Shown in pieces: positions 1 to 8,685 of a stretch of 64,000 nucleotides of DNA; the stretch's first letter is position 1; each line of letters opens with the position of its first letter. Source of the DNA: CAVVTR01 sp963751245. Lineage in GTDB: Bacteria; Acidobacteriota; Thermoanaerobaculia; Thermoanaerobaculales; Thermoanaerobaculaceae. The stretch is taken from contig CAVVTR010000002.1 of assembly GCA_963751245.1 (NCBI GenBank), forward strand, positions 124,001-188,000. The letters are read 5' to 3'. A model generated the notes under the pieces. That model saw only the letters and a list, made by a program, of their open reading frames with translations, was not told the DNA's origin and did no database searches. A program made the position numbers and the translations under genes.

Positions 1-9
1 ACGCCGTGA
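1..9 (+). CDS. 3' end of an upstream gene (possibly hisA)
   Basis: Only the last codons are present: frame 1 reads Thr-Pro and then a TGA at 7-9, followed after 13 bases by the hisF start with its GGAGGGG ribosome-binding site. In many bacteria the gene just before hisF is hisA, so the gene could be hisA. Nothing in these nine bases can show it, and the identity is a guess from context. Confidence 0.3.
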   Translation, partial: TP

Positions 10-22
10 CGGAGGGGTGGTG

Positions 23-784
23 ATGCCGGCGTTCCGCATCGTGCCGTGCCTGGACGTGCGCGCGGGGAGGGTCGTCAAGGGTGTGCGCTTCGCGCACCTG
101 CGGGACATGGGCGACCCCGTGGCGCTGGCGAGGCGGTTCCGGGACGAGGGGGCGGACGAGCTCGTGCTTCTGGACGTGACGGCGACGGTCGAGGAGCGAG
201 CCGCCCTGGCCGTCACCGTGGCCCGCGTCGCCGAGGTGCTGGACGTGCCGTTCACGGTGGGGGGCGGGGTGCGCAGCGAAGGGGACGCCGCCGCGCTGCT
301 GGAGGCGGGGGCGGACAAGGTCGCGGTGAACACCGCGGCGGTGGCCGGGCCCGTGCTGCTGGACCGCCTCGCGCGGCGGTTCGGGAGCCAGTGCGTGGTC
401 CTCGCCATCGACGCCCGGCGGTCTGCGCAGGGGTTCGAGGTGGTCACCCACGCCGGGCGCACGGCCACCGGCCTCGACGCCGTGGCGTGGGCACGCGAGG
501 GCGCGGCGCGGGGCGCCGGGGAGGTGCTGCTCACCTCCATGGACCGGGATGGCACCGGCGAGGGCTTCGACACCGCGATGCTCGCGGCGGTCCGCGCCGC
601 CGTGGAGGTGCCCCTCGTCGCCTCGGGGGGCGGCGAGCGGGTGGAGCACTTCGTGGCCGCAGCCCGGGCCGGTGCCGACGCCGGCCTCGCCGCGACGATC
701 TTTCACACCGGCGCGGTGGTCATCCGCGACCTCAAGGACGCCCTGGCGGCCGCGGGGGTGCCGGTGCGTCGGGAGACGACATGA
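23..784 (+). CDS. hisF: imidazole glycerol phosphate synthase, cyclase subunit HisF
   Basis: HisF is the (beta/alpha)8-barrel that closes the imidazole ring from PRFAR and ammonia delivered by HisH, giving IGP and AICAR. The 253-residue length is normal. The two catalytic aspartates sit at the canonical positions: Asp11 in PCLDV and Asp130 in LAIDARR. Phosphate-binding glycine-rich loops (TVGGGVRS near 79-86, ASGGG near 200) are present. ATG at 23 was chosen because GGAGGGG (11-17) lies five bases before it; two GTG codons at 17 and 20 are alternatives. The stop overlaps the hisIE start (ATGA), so the two are translationally coupled. HisH is not in the window. Confidence 0.97.
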   Translation: MPAFRIVPCLDVRAGRVVKGVRFAHLRDMGDPVALARRFRDEGADELVLLDVTATVEERAALAVTVARVAEVLDVPFTVGGGVRSEGDAAALLEAGADKVAVNTAAVAGPVLLDRLARRFGSQCVVLAIDARRSAQGFEVVTHAGRTATGLDAVAWAREGAARGAGEVLLTSMDRDGTGEGFDTAMLAAVRAAVEVPLVASGGGERVEHFVAAARAGADAGLAATIFHTGAVVIRDLKDALAAAGVPVRRETT

Positions 785-1404
785 GCGTGGAGGGCGTGCG
801 CTTCGACGACAGAGGCCTGGTCCCCGCCGTGGTGCAGGACGCCGGGGACGGGGCCGTGCTGATGCTGGGGTACATGGACCGGGAGGCGCTCGAGGCCACG
901 CTCCGCACCGGCGAGGTCCACTTCCACTCCCGCTCCAGGGATGCGCTGTGGCGCAAGGGGGAGACCTCGGGCAACCTGCTGCGGCTGGTGGGGGTGAGCG
1001 TCGACTGCGACGGCGACGCGGTGCTGGTGGCGGCCCGCCCCCAGGGACCCACCTGCCACACGGGGGAGCGCTCCTGCTTCCACGTGCCGCTCGGCGGCGC
1101 GCCGCCGGTCCCGGACGGGCTCACCCTCGCGCCGCTGTTCGCCGTGCTGCGGCAGCGCCTGGCCGAGCGCCCGGAGGGCTCGTACACCGTCGCGCTGCTC
1201 GACGACGAGGACCGCGCCCTGCGCAAGCTCCTCGAGGAGGCCGCCGAGGTGGTGCTGGCGGTGAAGAACCGCGACCGGGACAACCTGGTCTGGGAGGTCG
1301 CCGACGTGCTCTACCACCTGGCGGTGATCATGGTGGGCCGGGGTGTGGATCCGGCGGAGGTGAACCGTGAGCTGGCGCGCCGCGCCGCCGGGGAGGGCCG
1401 GTGA
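781..1404 (+). CDS. hisIE: bifunctional phosphoribosyl-AMP cyclohydrolase / phosphoribosyl-ATP pyrophosphatase HisIE
   Basis: This 207-residue fusion performs steps 2 and 3 of histidine synthesis. The N-terminal HisI half has the PRA-CH signature from about 44 to 63 (HFHSRSRDALWRKGETSGN), the metal-binding DCDGDA near 77-82, and the zinc cysteines in CHTGERSCF near 95-103. The C-terminal HisE half (about 115-207) is an alpha-helical MazG-like pyrophosphohydrolase with the EEAAEVVLA and EVADVLYHL helices. ATG at 781 overlaps the hisF stop; its own stop overlaps the GTG of trpE. The direct joining of histidine genes to a trp operon suggests co-expression of two pathways that both consume PRPP. 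Confidence 0.96.
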   Translation: MSVEGVRFDDRGLVPAVVQDAGDGAVLMLGYMDREALEATLRTGEVHFHSRSRDALWRKGETSGNLLRLVGVSVDCDGDAVLVAARPQGPTCHTGERSCFHVPLGGAPPVPDGLTLAPLFAVLRQRLAERPEGSYTVALLDDEDRALRKLLEEAAEVVLAVKNRDRDNLVWEVADVLYHLAVIMVGRGVDPAEVNRELARRAAGEGR

Positions 1405-2870
1405 TCCGCCCGGACAGGAGCGGCTTCGAGGCGGCGGCGCGGGAGCACGACGTCGTACCCGTGGTGAGCGAGCTCACCGCGGACACGGTGACGCCCACGG
1501 GCATGCTGCTGCGCCTGGCGAGGGCCGGCGCGCACCCGTTCCTGCTCGAGAGCGTCGAGGGGGGCGAGCACGTCGCCCGGTGGTCGTTCGCCGGCGCCGA
1601 CCCGGTCCGCGTCGTGACGGTGCGCGACGGCGCAGTCGAGGTGGACGGCCGGCCGCGGGAGGGAAACCCGGTCGAGCTCCTCCGCTCGCTGCTGGCGTCG
1701 CGGAGGCGCGCGCACCTGCCTGACCTGCCGCCGTTCGCCGGCGGCCATGTGGGGTGGCTGGGCTACGACGCGGTGCGCCTCCTGGAGCGCGTCCCGGACA
1801 CCCTGCCCGATCCCCTGGGCCTCCCCGACGCGTGGTTCGGCACCTACCCGGTCGTGGCCGCGCTGGACCGCGTGCGGCAGCGGCTGCTCCTCATCGCCTC
1901 GGTGTCCGCCGGCGCCGGCGCCTACGACCGGGCGCTGCGCGACCTCGCGAGGCTCGAGGAGGTGCTGGCCGCACCGCTGGACGAGGCCCGGCCGCGGCCG
2001 ATCCCGCCGGCGCCGGCCGAGCCGGAGCCCGGCGCCTCCTGGGAGGCCGCTCCGGGGGACGGCCGCTTCCTCGCAGCGGTGGGGCGGGCGCGGGAGGAGA
2101 TCCGGGCGGGCGAGTGCTTCCAGGTGGTGCTGTCGCGCCGCTGGTCCCGGACCACCCAGGCGTCCCCCATCGCCCTCTACCGGGCGCTGCGGCTGACCAA
2201 CCCCTCGCCGTACATGTTCTACCTCGACGCCGGGGTGGCGCAGATCCTCGGGGCCTCGCCGGAGACGCTGGCGCAGTTCCGCGGCGGTGTCGCGGCCACA
2301 TGCCCCATCGCCGGGACGAGGCCCCGCGGCCGCTCGGAGGCCGAGGACGAGCGCCTCGCGAGGGAGCTGTGCGCGGACGAGAAGGAGCGCTCCGAGCACC
2401 TCATGCTCGTGGACCTGGGGCGTAACGACATCGGCAAGGTGTCGCGGCCAGGCACCGTCCGGGTGGTGCGGTTCATGGACGTGGAACGCTACTCCCACGT
2501 CATGCACCTGGTCAGCGAGGTGTGGGGCACCGCGGAGCCCGGCGTGGGGGCCCTCGACGTCCTGCTCGCCTGCTTCCCGGCGGGGACCCTCACCGGGGCG
2601 CCCAAGGTGCGGGCCATGCAGCTCATCGACGAGCTCGAGGTGGTGCGCCGGGGGGTGTACGGTGGGGCGGTGGGGTACATCGACTTCTCCGGCGAGATGG
2701 ACGCGTGCATCGCCATCCGTACGGCGGTGGTCGCGGCGGGGCGCGTGCACGTCCAGGCGGGGGCCGGCGTGGTGTTCGACTCGCAGCCGGAGCTGGAGCT
2801 GGCCGAGTGCGCCAACAAGGCCCGGGCGCTGTGCCTCGCCACGCGGCTCGCGGAGGGGGTCGAGCCATGA
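1401..2870 (+). CDS. trpE: anthranilate synthase component I TrpE
   Basis: TrpE converts chorismate to anthranilate using ammonia from TrpG. The 489 residues divide into an N-terminal Anth_synt_I_N domain and a C-terminal chorismate-binding domain. Visible motifs include CPIAGTRPRG near 301-310, LVDLGRNDIGKVS near 334-346 and AGTLTGAPKVRAM near 395-407. The N-terminal LLESVEGG element matches the tryptophan feedback site seen in this family, so allosteric inhibition by tryptophan is likely. PabB is the main look-alike, but the adjacent trpG and full trp operon decide the call. GTG start at 1401 (GTGA overlap with hisIE); stop overlaps the trpG ATG. Confidence 0.95.
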   Translation: MIRPDRSGFEAAAREHDVVPVVSELTADTVTPTGMLLRLARAGAHPFLLESVEGGEHVARWSFAGADPVRVVTVRDGAVEVDGRPREGNPVELLRSLLASRRRAHLPDLPPFAGGHVGWLGYDAVRLLERVPDTLPDPLGLPDAWFGTYPVVAALDRVRQRLLLIASVSAGAGAYDRALRDLARLEEVLAAPLDEARPRPIPPAPAEPEPGASWEAAPGDGRFLAAVGRAREEIRAGECFQVVLSRRWSRTTQASPIALYRALRLTNPSPYMFYLDAGVAQILGASPETLAQFRGGVAATCPIAGTRPRGRSEAEDERLARELCADEKERSEHLMLVDLGRNDIGKVSRPGTVRVVRFMDVERYSHVMHLVSEVWGTAEPGVGALDVLLACFPAGTLTGAPKVRAMQLIDELEVVRRGVYGGAVGYIDFSGEMDACIAIRTAVVAAGRVHVQAGAGVVFDSQPELELAECANKARALCLATRLAEGVEP

Positions 2871-3496
2871 TCCTGGTGGTGGACAACTACGACTCCTTCA
2901 CCTACAACCTCGTGCAGTACCTCAGGGAGCTGGGTGAAGAGGAGGTGCGGGTCGTGCGCAACGACGCCGCCACGGTGCCGGAGGTGCTGTCGTGGCGGCC
3001 CCGTTGCGTGGTGCTCTCGCCCGGGCCCGGAGTGCCGGAGCAGGCGGGCATCTGCGTGGAGCTGCTCCGCGCCGCCGCGAGCGTCCCGGTGCTCGGGGTG
3101 TGCCTGGGCCACCAGGCCCTGGCCGTGGCGAACGGGGGCCGTGTGGTGCGCGCCCCGGAGCCGCGGCACGGCAAGGTCTCCCTCGTGAGGCACACGGACC
3201 GGGGCGCGTTCGCCGGCCTTCCGGACCCGTTCGAGGCGACCCGGTACCATTCGCTGGTGGCCGAGAGGACGTCGCTGCCCGCGACCTTGAGGGTCACGGC
3301 GTGGACGGAGGACGGCCTGGTCATGGGGCTGGAGCACCGCGACCGGCCCCACTGGGGGGTGCAGTTCCACCCCGAGTCGTACCTCACCCGGGGCGGACGG
3401 CGGATCCTCGCGAACTTCCTCCGCGCCGCCGGCGCCGCGGTCCGCGAGGCGGCGGTGGCGGGGCCCGGGGCGACGGCCGCCGGCGCGGAGGCCTGA
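2867..3496 (+). CDS. trpG: anthranilate synthase component II (glutamine amidotransferase) TrpG
   Basis: This class I glutamine amidotransferase hydrolyses glutamine and passes ammonia to TrpE. It is 209 residues long, with the catalytic triad visible as Cys79 in VLGVCLGHQ, and His168 and Glu170 in VQFHPES. The N-terminal VVDNYDSFTYNLVQYL is typical of TrpG/PabA. It may serve both anthranilate and aminodeoxychorismate synthesis if no separate pabA exists, which cannot be told here. ATG at 2867 overlaps the trpE stop by four bases; the stop TGA shares a base with the trpD ATG (TGATG). Confidence 0.95.
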   Translation: MILVVDNYDSFTYNLVQYLRELGEEEVRVVRNDAATVPEVLSWRPRCVVLSPGPGVPEQAGICVELLRAAASVPVLGVCLGHQALAVANGGRVVRAPEPRHGKVSLVRHTDRGAFAGLPDPFEATRYHSLVAERTSLPATLRVTAWTEDGLVMGLEHRDRPHWGVQFHPESYLTRGGRRILANFLRAAGAAVREAAVAGPGATAAGAEA

Positions 3497-4518
3497 TGCG
3501 GGACGTGCTCGAAAGGCTGCTCGAGCGGCGCGACCTGGACGTGCCGGTGATGGAGGAGTGCTTCGTCCAGCTCATGGGCGGGGAGTGGTCGGAGGCGTCG
3601 CAGGCGGCGTTCCTCGTCGCCCTGAGGGCGAAGGGCGAGGGCCCGGCGGAGGTGGCGGCCGCGGCTCGGGTGCTGCGGCGCTTCGCGGTCCCGGTGGTGA
3701 CCCGGCGGGACCCCGTGGTGGACACATGCGGCACCGGCGGGGACGGCAGCCACACCATCAACATCTCGACCGCGGCGGCGCTGGTGGTGGCGGCCGCGGG
3801 GGTGGCGGTGGCCAAGCACGGCAACCGTTCGGTGTCGTCGAAGTGCGGCTCCGCCGACGTCCTCGAGGCCCTCGGGCTGCCCCTCGACCTGGAGGCGGAG
3901 GACCTGGGGACCCTCATCGACGAGGAGGGGTTCGCGTTCCTGTTCGCACCGAGGCTGCACCCGGCCATGCGGGCGGTGATGCCCGTGCGCCGCGCCCTGG
4001 GGATCCGGACGGTGTTCAACCTGCTCGGTCCCCTGGCCAACCCGGCGGGGGTACGCCGGCAGGTGGTGGGGGTGTACTCGGCGGCGGTGGTGCCGCTGGT
4101 GGCGGGGGCGCTGGCCGCCCTGGGCGCGGAGCGCGCCTGGGTGCTGCACAGCGAGGACGGGCTCGACGAGCTCTCCGTCGCCGCGCCCAGCCGCGTCACC
4201 GAGGTGGTGGACGGGGAGCTGGCCGGCGAGTTCGTCGTCCGGCCGGACGCCCTGGGGCTGGCCCCGGCCCGGCGCGAGGAGCTCGCCGGCGGCGACGCTG
4301 CCGCGAGCGCGGCGCGCCTGCGGCGCATTCTGGCTGGCGAGGACAGGGGGGCGGCCGCTGACGCGGTGGCCCTCAACGCGGCCGCGGCCCTGGTGGTTGC
4401 GGGAGCGGCCGAGGACCTGGCCGGCGGTCTGGAGGCGGCCCGGAGCTGCCTGGCGGAGGGCCGTGCCGCGGCCCGGCTGGACGCGGTGATCTCCCGGGCC
4501 AAGGAGATGAGAGCATGA
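3496..4518 (+). CDS. trpD: anthranilate phosphoribosyltransferase TrpD
   Basis: TrpD joins anthranilate to PRPP to give phosphoribosyl anthranilate. At 340 residues it has the normal family length. The PRPP-binding glycine-rich loop DTCGTGGDGSHTINIST lies at about 76-92 and KHGNRSVSSKCGSAD at about 107-121 carries the anthranilate/Mg site. The C-terminal half has the expected FNLLGPLANPAG segment. The ATG at 3496 shares one base with the trpG stop, and the stop overlaps the trpC ATG, so the whole segment is translationally coupled. Confidence 0.96.
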   Translation: MRDVLERLLERRDLDVPVMEECFVQLMGGEWSEASQAAFLVALRAKGEGPAEVAAAARVLRRFAVPVVTRRDPVVDTCGTGGDGSHTINISTAAALVVAAAGVAVAKHGNRSVSSKCGSADVLEALGLPLDLEAEDLGTLIDEEGFAFLFAPRLHPAMRAVMPVRRALGIRTVFNLLGPLANPAGVRRQVVGVYSAAVVPLVAGALAALGAERAWVLHSEDGLDELSVAAPSRVTEVVDGELAGEFVVRPDALGLAPARREELAGGDAAASAARLRRILAGEDRGAAADAVALNAAAALVVAGAAEDLAGGLEAARSCLAEGRAAARLDAVISRAKEMRA

Positions 4519-5318
4519 GGCCAGTCGAGGGTGACATCCTGTACCGCATCACCGAATCGGTGAAGGACCGCCTGGCCCGGGAGCCTGCTCCGGCCGGCCT
4601 CGAGCTGCGGGCCCGGGAGGCGGCGGGGGTGCGGCGCCGCGGCGGCCGGAGGAGCCTCCGGGAGGCGCTCACCACCCACGGCGTCCGCGTCATCGCGGAG
4701 TGCAAGCGCCGCTCGCCGTCGGCCGGCGTGCTGAGGCAGGCCTTCGACGCCGTGGAGCTGGCGAGGGCGTACGAGGGCGGGGGTGCGGCGGCGGTATCGG
4801 TGGTGACGGAGCCGGAGTTCTTCGGCGGCCAGGCGGGGTGGGTCGCCTCGGTCCGGGCGGCGGTGGCCCTGCCCGTGCTCCACAAGGATTTCTTCCTCAC
4901 GCCGCGGCAGCTGTTCGAGTCCGCGGTCCTCGGCGCCGACGCCGTGCTGCTCATCGCGCGGGCGCTGCCCGGCGTCGAGCTCGCGGGTATGGTGGCGGTG
5001 GCCCAGGAGCTCGGGCTCGAGGTGCTTCTCGAAGTCCACGACGAGGCGGACCTCCAGCGCGCCGCGTCCGTCGACGTGCCGCTGGTCGGCATCAACTCGC
5101 GCAACCTGGTGAGCTTCGAGGTGGACCTGGAGGCGGCGACGGCGCTCGCGGAGCGGGTGCCCCCGGACCGGGTCGTCGTCATGGAGAGCGGCATCGCGGG
5201 CCCGGCCGACGTCCGCCGCTTCGCGGCAAAGGGGCTGCGCCAGTTCCTGGTGGGCGGGCACCTGCTTCGGGCGGCCGACCCCGGAGCGGCGGTGAAGGAG
5301 CTGGTGGAGTGCGTGTGA
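4515..5318 (+). CDS. trpC: indole-3-glycerol phosphate synthase TrpC
   Basis: TrpC cyclises CdRP to indole-3-glycerol phosphate. The 267-residue (beta/alpha)8 barrel shows the signature IAECKRRSPSAG near 57-68, the catalytic lysine in LHKDFF near 120, GINSRNL near 192-198, and the C-terminal phosphate loop VGGHLLRA. It is monofunctional: TrpF follows as a separate frame. The ATG overlaps the trpD stop (ATGA), and the next gene begins with a GTG at 5315 inside its last codons. Confidence 0.95.
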   Translation: MRPVEGDILYRITESVKDRLAREPAPAGLELRAREAAGVRRRGGRRSLREALTTHGVRVIAECKRRSPSAGVLRQAFDAVELARAYEGGGAAAVSVVTEPEFFGGQAGWVASVRAAVALPVLHKDFFLTPRQLFESAVLGADAVLLIARALPGVELAGMVAVAQELGLEVLLEVHDEADLQRAASVDVPLVGINSRNLVSFEVDLEAATALAERVPPDRVVVMESGIAGPADVRRFAAKGLRQFLVGGHLLRAADPGAAVKELVECV

Positions 5319-5945
5319 CGGTGAAGATCTGCGGCCTGACCTCCGCGGCCGACGCGCAGGCCGCTGCAGAGGCCGGCGCCGACCTGCTCGGGTTCGTGTT
5401 CTTCCCCGCCTCGCGGCGGTGCCTGGATCCGTCGGCGGCCTCGTGGTTGCGGGAGGTGGACCGGGCGCCCAAGGTGGGGGTGTTCCGCGACCAGGACCGT
5501 GCCTTCGTGGAGGAGGTGCGGCGACGCGCAGGGCTTGCCTGGGTGCAGCTGCACGGCGGCGAGACGCCGGAGGAGTGCGCGGCCCTGGGCGGCCGCGGCC
5601 GCGTCATCAAGGCCGTCTCCGTCGCGGGACCGGTGGACTGGGCGCTGGTCGGGGCGTACCGGCCGGTGGCCCGCATCCTGTTCGACACCGCGTCGCCCAC
5701 GGGCGGCGGCACCGGCCGGGTCTTCGACTGGGGTCTGCTGGAAGACCGGCCGCCGGATCTGGAGTTCCTGCTGGCGGGGGGGCTGGACCCGGACAACGTG
5801 GCGGCGGCCGTGGCGGCGGTCCACCCGGCGGGGGTCGACGTGGCCTCCGGTGTGGAACGCGAGGCGGGGCGCAAGGACGCCGGAAAGATGCGGGCCTTCG
5901 TGCGTGCCGCGAGAGCGACGCTGGCGACGGGGGGGAGGAACGACC

Positions 5946-5949
<4 letters not shown>
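5315..5949 (+). CDS. trpF: phosphoribosylanthranilate isomerase TrpF (no in-frame stop; single-base frameshift near its end)
   Basis: TrpF performs the Amadori rearrangement of phosphoribosyl anthranilate to CdRP. The N-terminal KICGLTSAADA, the central VQLHGGETPEEC, FDTASPTGGGTG and the C-terminal LLAGGLDPDN and VDVASGVE phosphate motifs are all present, so the enzyme core is complete. In the frame used, no stop occurs after the core: the frame runs through the trpB region and into trpA, which is in the same frame. One extra G in the G7 run at 5929-5935 would instead give a short tail and a TGA at 5947-5949 that overlaps the trpB ATG, exactly the junction used elsewhere in this operon. The end given assumes that shift. 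A sequence error is most likely; slippage at G7 is the alternative. Confidence 0.85.
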
Positions 5950-7135
<1,186 letters not shown>

Positions 7136-7139
<4 letters not shown>

Positions 7140-7942
7140 GCGGCCGGATCAAGCATGCCTTCGCCCGCGCCGCGAAAGCGAAGCGCGCGGCGTTCGTCCC
7201 CTACGTCACGGCGGGGGATCCCCGCCCCGCGCGGACGCTGGAGATCGTCCGCGGGCTCGAGCGGGCGGGGGCCGACGTCGTCGAGCTGGGGGTGCCGTTC
7301 ACCGACCCCATCGCCGACGGCCCCACCAACCAGCGCGCCGCCGAGCGCGCTCTCGCCGCGGGGACGACGCTTCCCGTGGTGCTGCAGCTGGTCCGCGAGC
7401 TGCGCTACTCCAGCGAGGTGCCGGTGGTGCTGTTCACCTACTTCAACCCGGTGCACGCCTACGGGCTGGCGCGGTTCGCCGTGGACGCCGCCGGGGCCGG
7501 GGTGGACGGGGTGCTGTTCACCGACGTGCCGCTGGAGGAGGCCGCCCCGGTGCGCGACACGCTGCGCCGCGCCGGGATGGACCTCATCATGCTGCTGGCG
7601 CCGACCTCCACCCGCGAGCGCATGAAGGCGACGAAGAAGCTGGCCTCCGGGTTCGTCTACTACATCTCCCGGACGGGTGTCACCGGCGCCGGCAGGCGCC
7701 TGGCGGACTCCCTCGAGGAGGAGGTCCGGACGGTGAAGAAGGCGACGGGGATGCCGGTGGCGGTGGGGTTCGGGATCGCCACGGCCGACCAGGTGCACCG
7801 CGTGGCGGCTTTCGCCGACGGCGTCGTCGTCGGCTCGGCGCTGGTCGACCGCATCGCCGAGCTGGGCGACTCCGCCCAGACCGCCGTCGAGGTGGAGCGC
7901 TTCGCGCGCTCGCTGGCGCTGGCCACCCGCCGCCAGTCCTGA
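7136..7942 (+). CDS. trpA: tryptophan synthase alpha chain TrpA
   Basis: TrpA cleaves indole-3-glycerol phosphate to indole, which is channelled to TrpB. The protein has 268 residues. The catalytic glutamate is Glu50 in VVELGVPFTDP and the catalytic aspartate Asp61 in DPIADGP, matching the Salmonella pair Glu49/Asp60. The phosphate loops ISRTGVTGAG and VGFGI follow. ATG at 7136 overlaps the trpB stop. It is the last gene of the operon; about 740 bases without genes follow. Confidence 0.97.
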
Positions 7943-8045
7943 GGAAGTAGCCGAGTCCGGGCGGGCGCCGCTGCCGCGGGCTATCCGTTCGCGGGGGTCC
8001 GGCCGCCTTCCGCCCACCCTCCGCGGCCTCGACCCCCGAGCCCCC

Positions 8046-8080
8046 GCGCGAAGCGAAAGTGAATTCGGCTTCGCGCCTCT
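8046..8080 (+). terminator. possible trp operon terminator
   Basis: A perfect 9-bp stem (GCGCGAAGC at 8046-8054, GCTTCGCGC at 8068-8076) with a 13-base loop is followed by CTCTTTCC. It lies about 100 bases after the trpA stop. The T tract is poor, so termination strength is uncertain; it could also be a member of the local hairpin family. Confidence 0.35.
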
Positions 8081-8241
8081 TTCCTCCAGCCCGCCCCTCG
8101 ACCCGGCCATGCGGCTCCCGCTTCCGCGAGCCTTCGGGCAGCCCGCCCTCCATGGGATGCAACGATCCTCCCCCCCTTGGAGATGTGCCGCCGGCGCCGC
8201 GGAGCGGGGGTGGCAGTTTCGCGGCGTTGCAGGCGTACTGT

Positions 8242-8264
8242 GTAGTCGCGCCCTTCAGGGCGCG
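8242..8264 (+). repeat. REP-like element (GTAG head plus hairpin)
   Basis: GTAG at 8242-8245 is followed after one base by CGCGCCC (8247-8253), the tetraloop TTCA and GGGCGCG (8258-8264), a perfect 7-bp stem. A GTAG tetranucleotide beside a short GC palindrome is the layout of REP elements mobilised by RAYT transposases. A second candidate is at 52191-52212. The family assignment is inference from shape; no RAYT gene is in the window. Confidence 0.4.
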
Positions 8265-8433
8265 GGGCGGGGGGCTGGCGAGACCGTCCGCAGAGCGGAG
8301 GACTCGGGCGCGGCGAGGTGCTGCAGGTGCGGCGGCAGCGCTACGGCGAGGGTGAGTGCGTACCGCAGCGGGAAGCGGGATGATGAAGGTTTCTCTGTGG
8401 TACTGGAGAGCCCTGCAGGCTTGGAGGGTGTAC

Positions 8434-8541
8434 GGTGCCACCGCTGACGATTTGTTGCCGAGCGCGTTACCGGCGCCTGGGAGTACGAGGCGCTGAGAGA
8501 CGTGCAGACTTGGCGGGGTTCAAATCGTCACCAGTGGCACC
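8434..8541. repeat. 108-bp unit bounded by 21-bp inverted repeats
   Basis: The left end at 8434-8454 (GGTGCCACCGCTGACGATTTG read in two parts: GGTGCCACCG and CTGACGATTTG) and the right end at 8521-8541 are inverted copies matching at 19 of 21 positions. The 66 bases between them carry no gene. No target-site duplication was seen. It may be a MITE-like non-autonomous element, a large RNA hairpin, or the pair of ends of a decayed insertion sequence. Confidence 0.5.
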
Positions 8542-8626
8542 GAGCGGCGCTCCCACGCGCGACGGGCTGAACCAGTGATCGCCAGGGCCCGGGCGACCGC
8601 GGCGCTGCGAGGCGGTGCAGGCGCGG

Positions 8627-8660
8627 CGAAAAGGAAAGGGGGGAGCCGGCGGCTCCCCCC
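8627..8660 (-). terminator. rho-independent terminator of the efflux operon
   Basis: Read on the minus strand, a perfect 10-bp stem GGGGGGAGCC / GGCTCCCCCC (8638-8660) with a three-base loop is followed by TTTCCTTTTC. It lies about 26 bases after the stop of the RND pump gene and points the right way for that operon. Confidence 0.8.
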
Positions 8661-8685
8661 TGAGGTTTCGGACGGCGTCGACGGA

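Larger units (their letters stand above)
7943..8637. other. gene-free, hairpin-rich intergenic region
   Basis: This is the longest stretch without a credible gene. It lies between the 3' ends of the trp operon (+) and the efflux operon (-), so both operons terminate into it. It is rich in GC hairpins: a 9-bp stem at 8046-8076, a GTAG-headed hairpin at 8242-8264 and a 21-bp near-perfect inverted repeat at 8434-8541. Short open frames exist on both strands, but their composition is arginine/proline/glycine-rich shadow translation and no family was recognised. No tRNA or known ncRNA was identified. Confidence 0.6.

Noticed and set aside
8059..8355. Short open frames in the gap after trpA
   Set aside because: Arg/Pro/Gly-rich, no ribosome-binding site, no family resemblance, and overlapping frames on both strands are equally open.
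8515..8541. tRNA-like GGGTTCAAATC (T-loop) sequence
   Set aside because: The flanking bases do not form a T stem, and no acceptor, D or anticodon arms can be placed upstream. The symmetry is better explained by the 21-bp inverted repeat.
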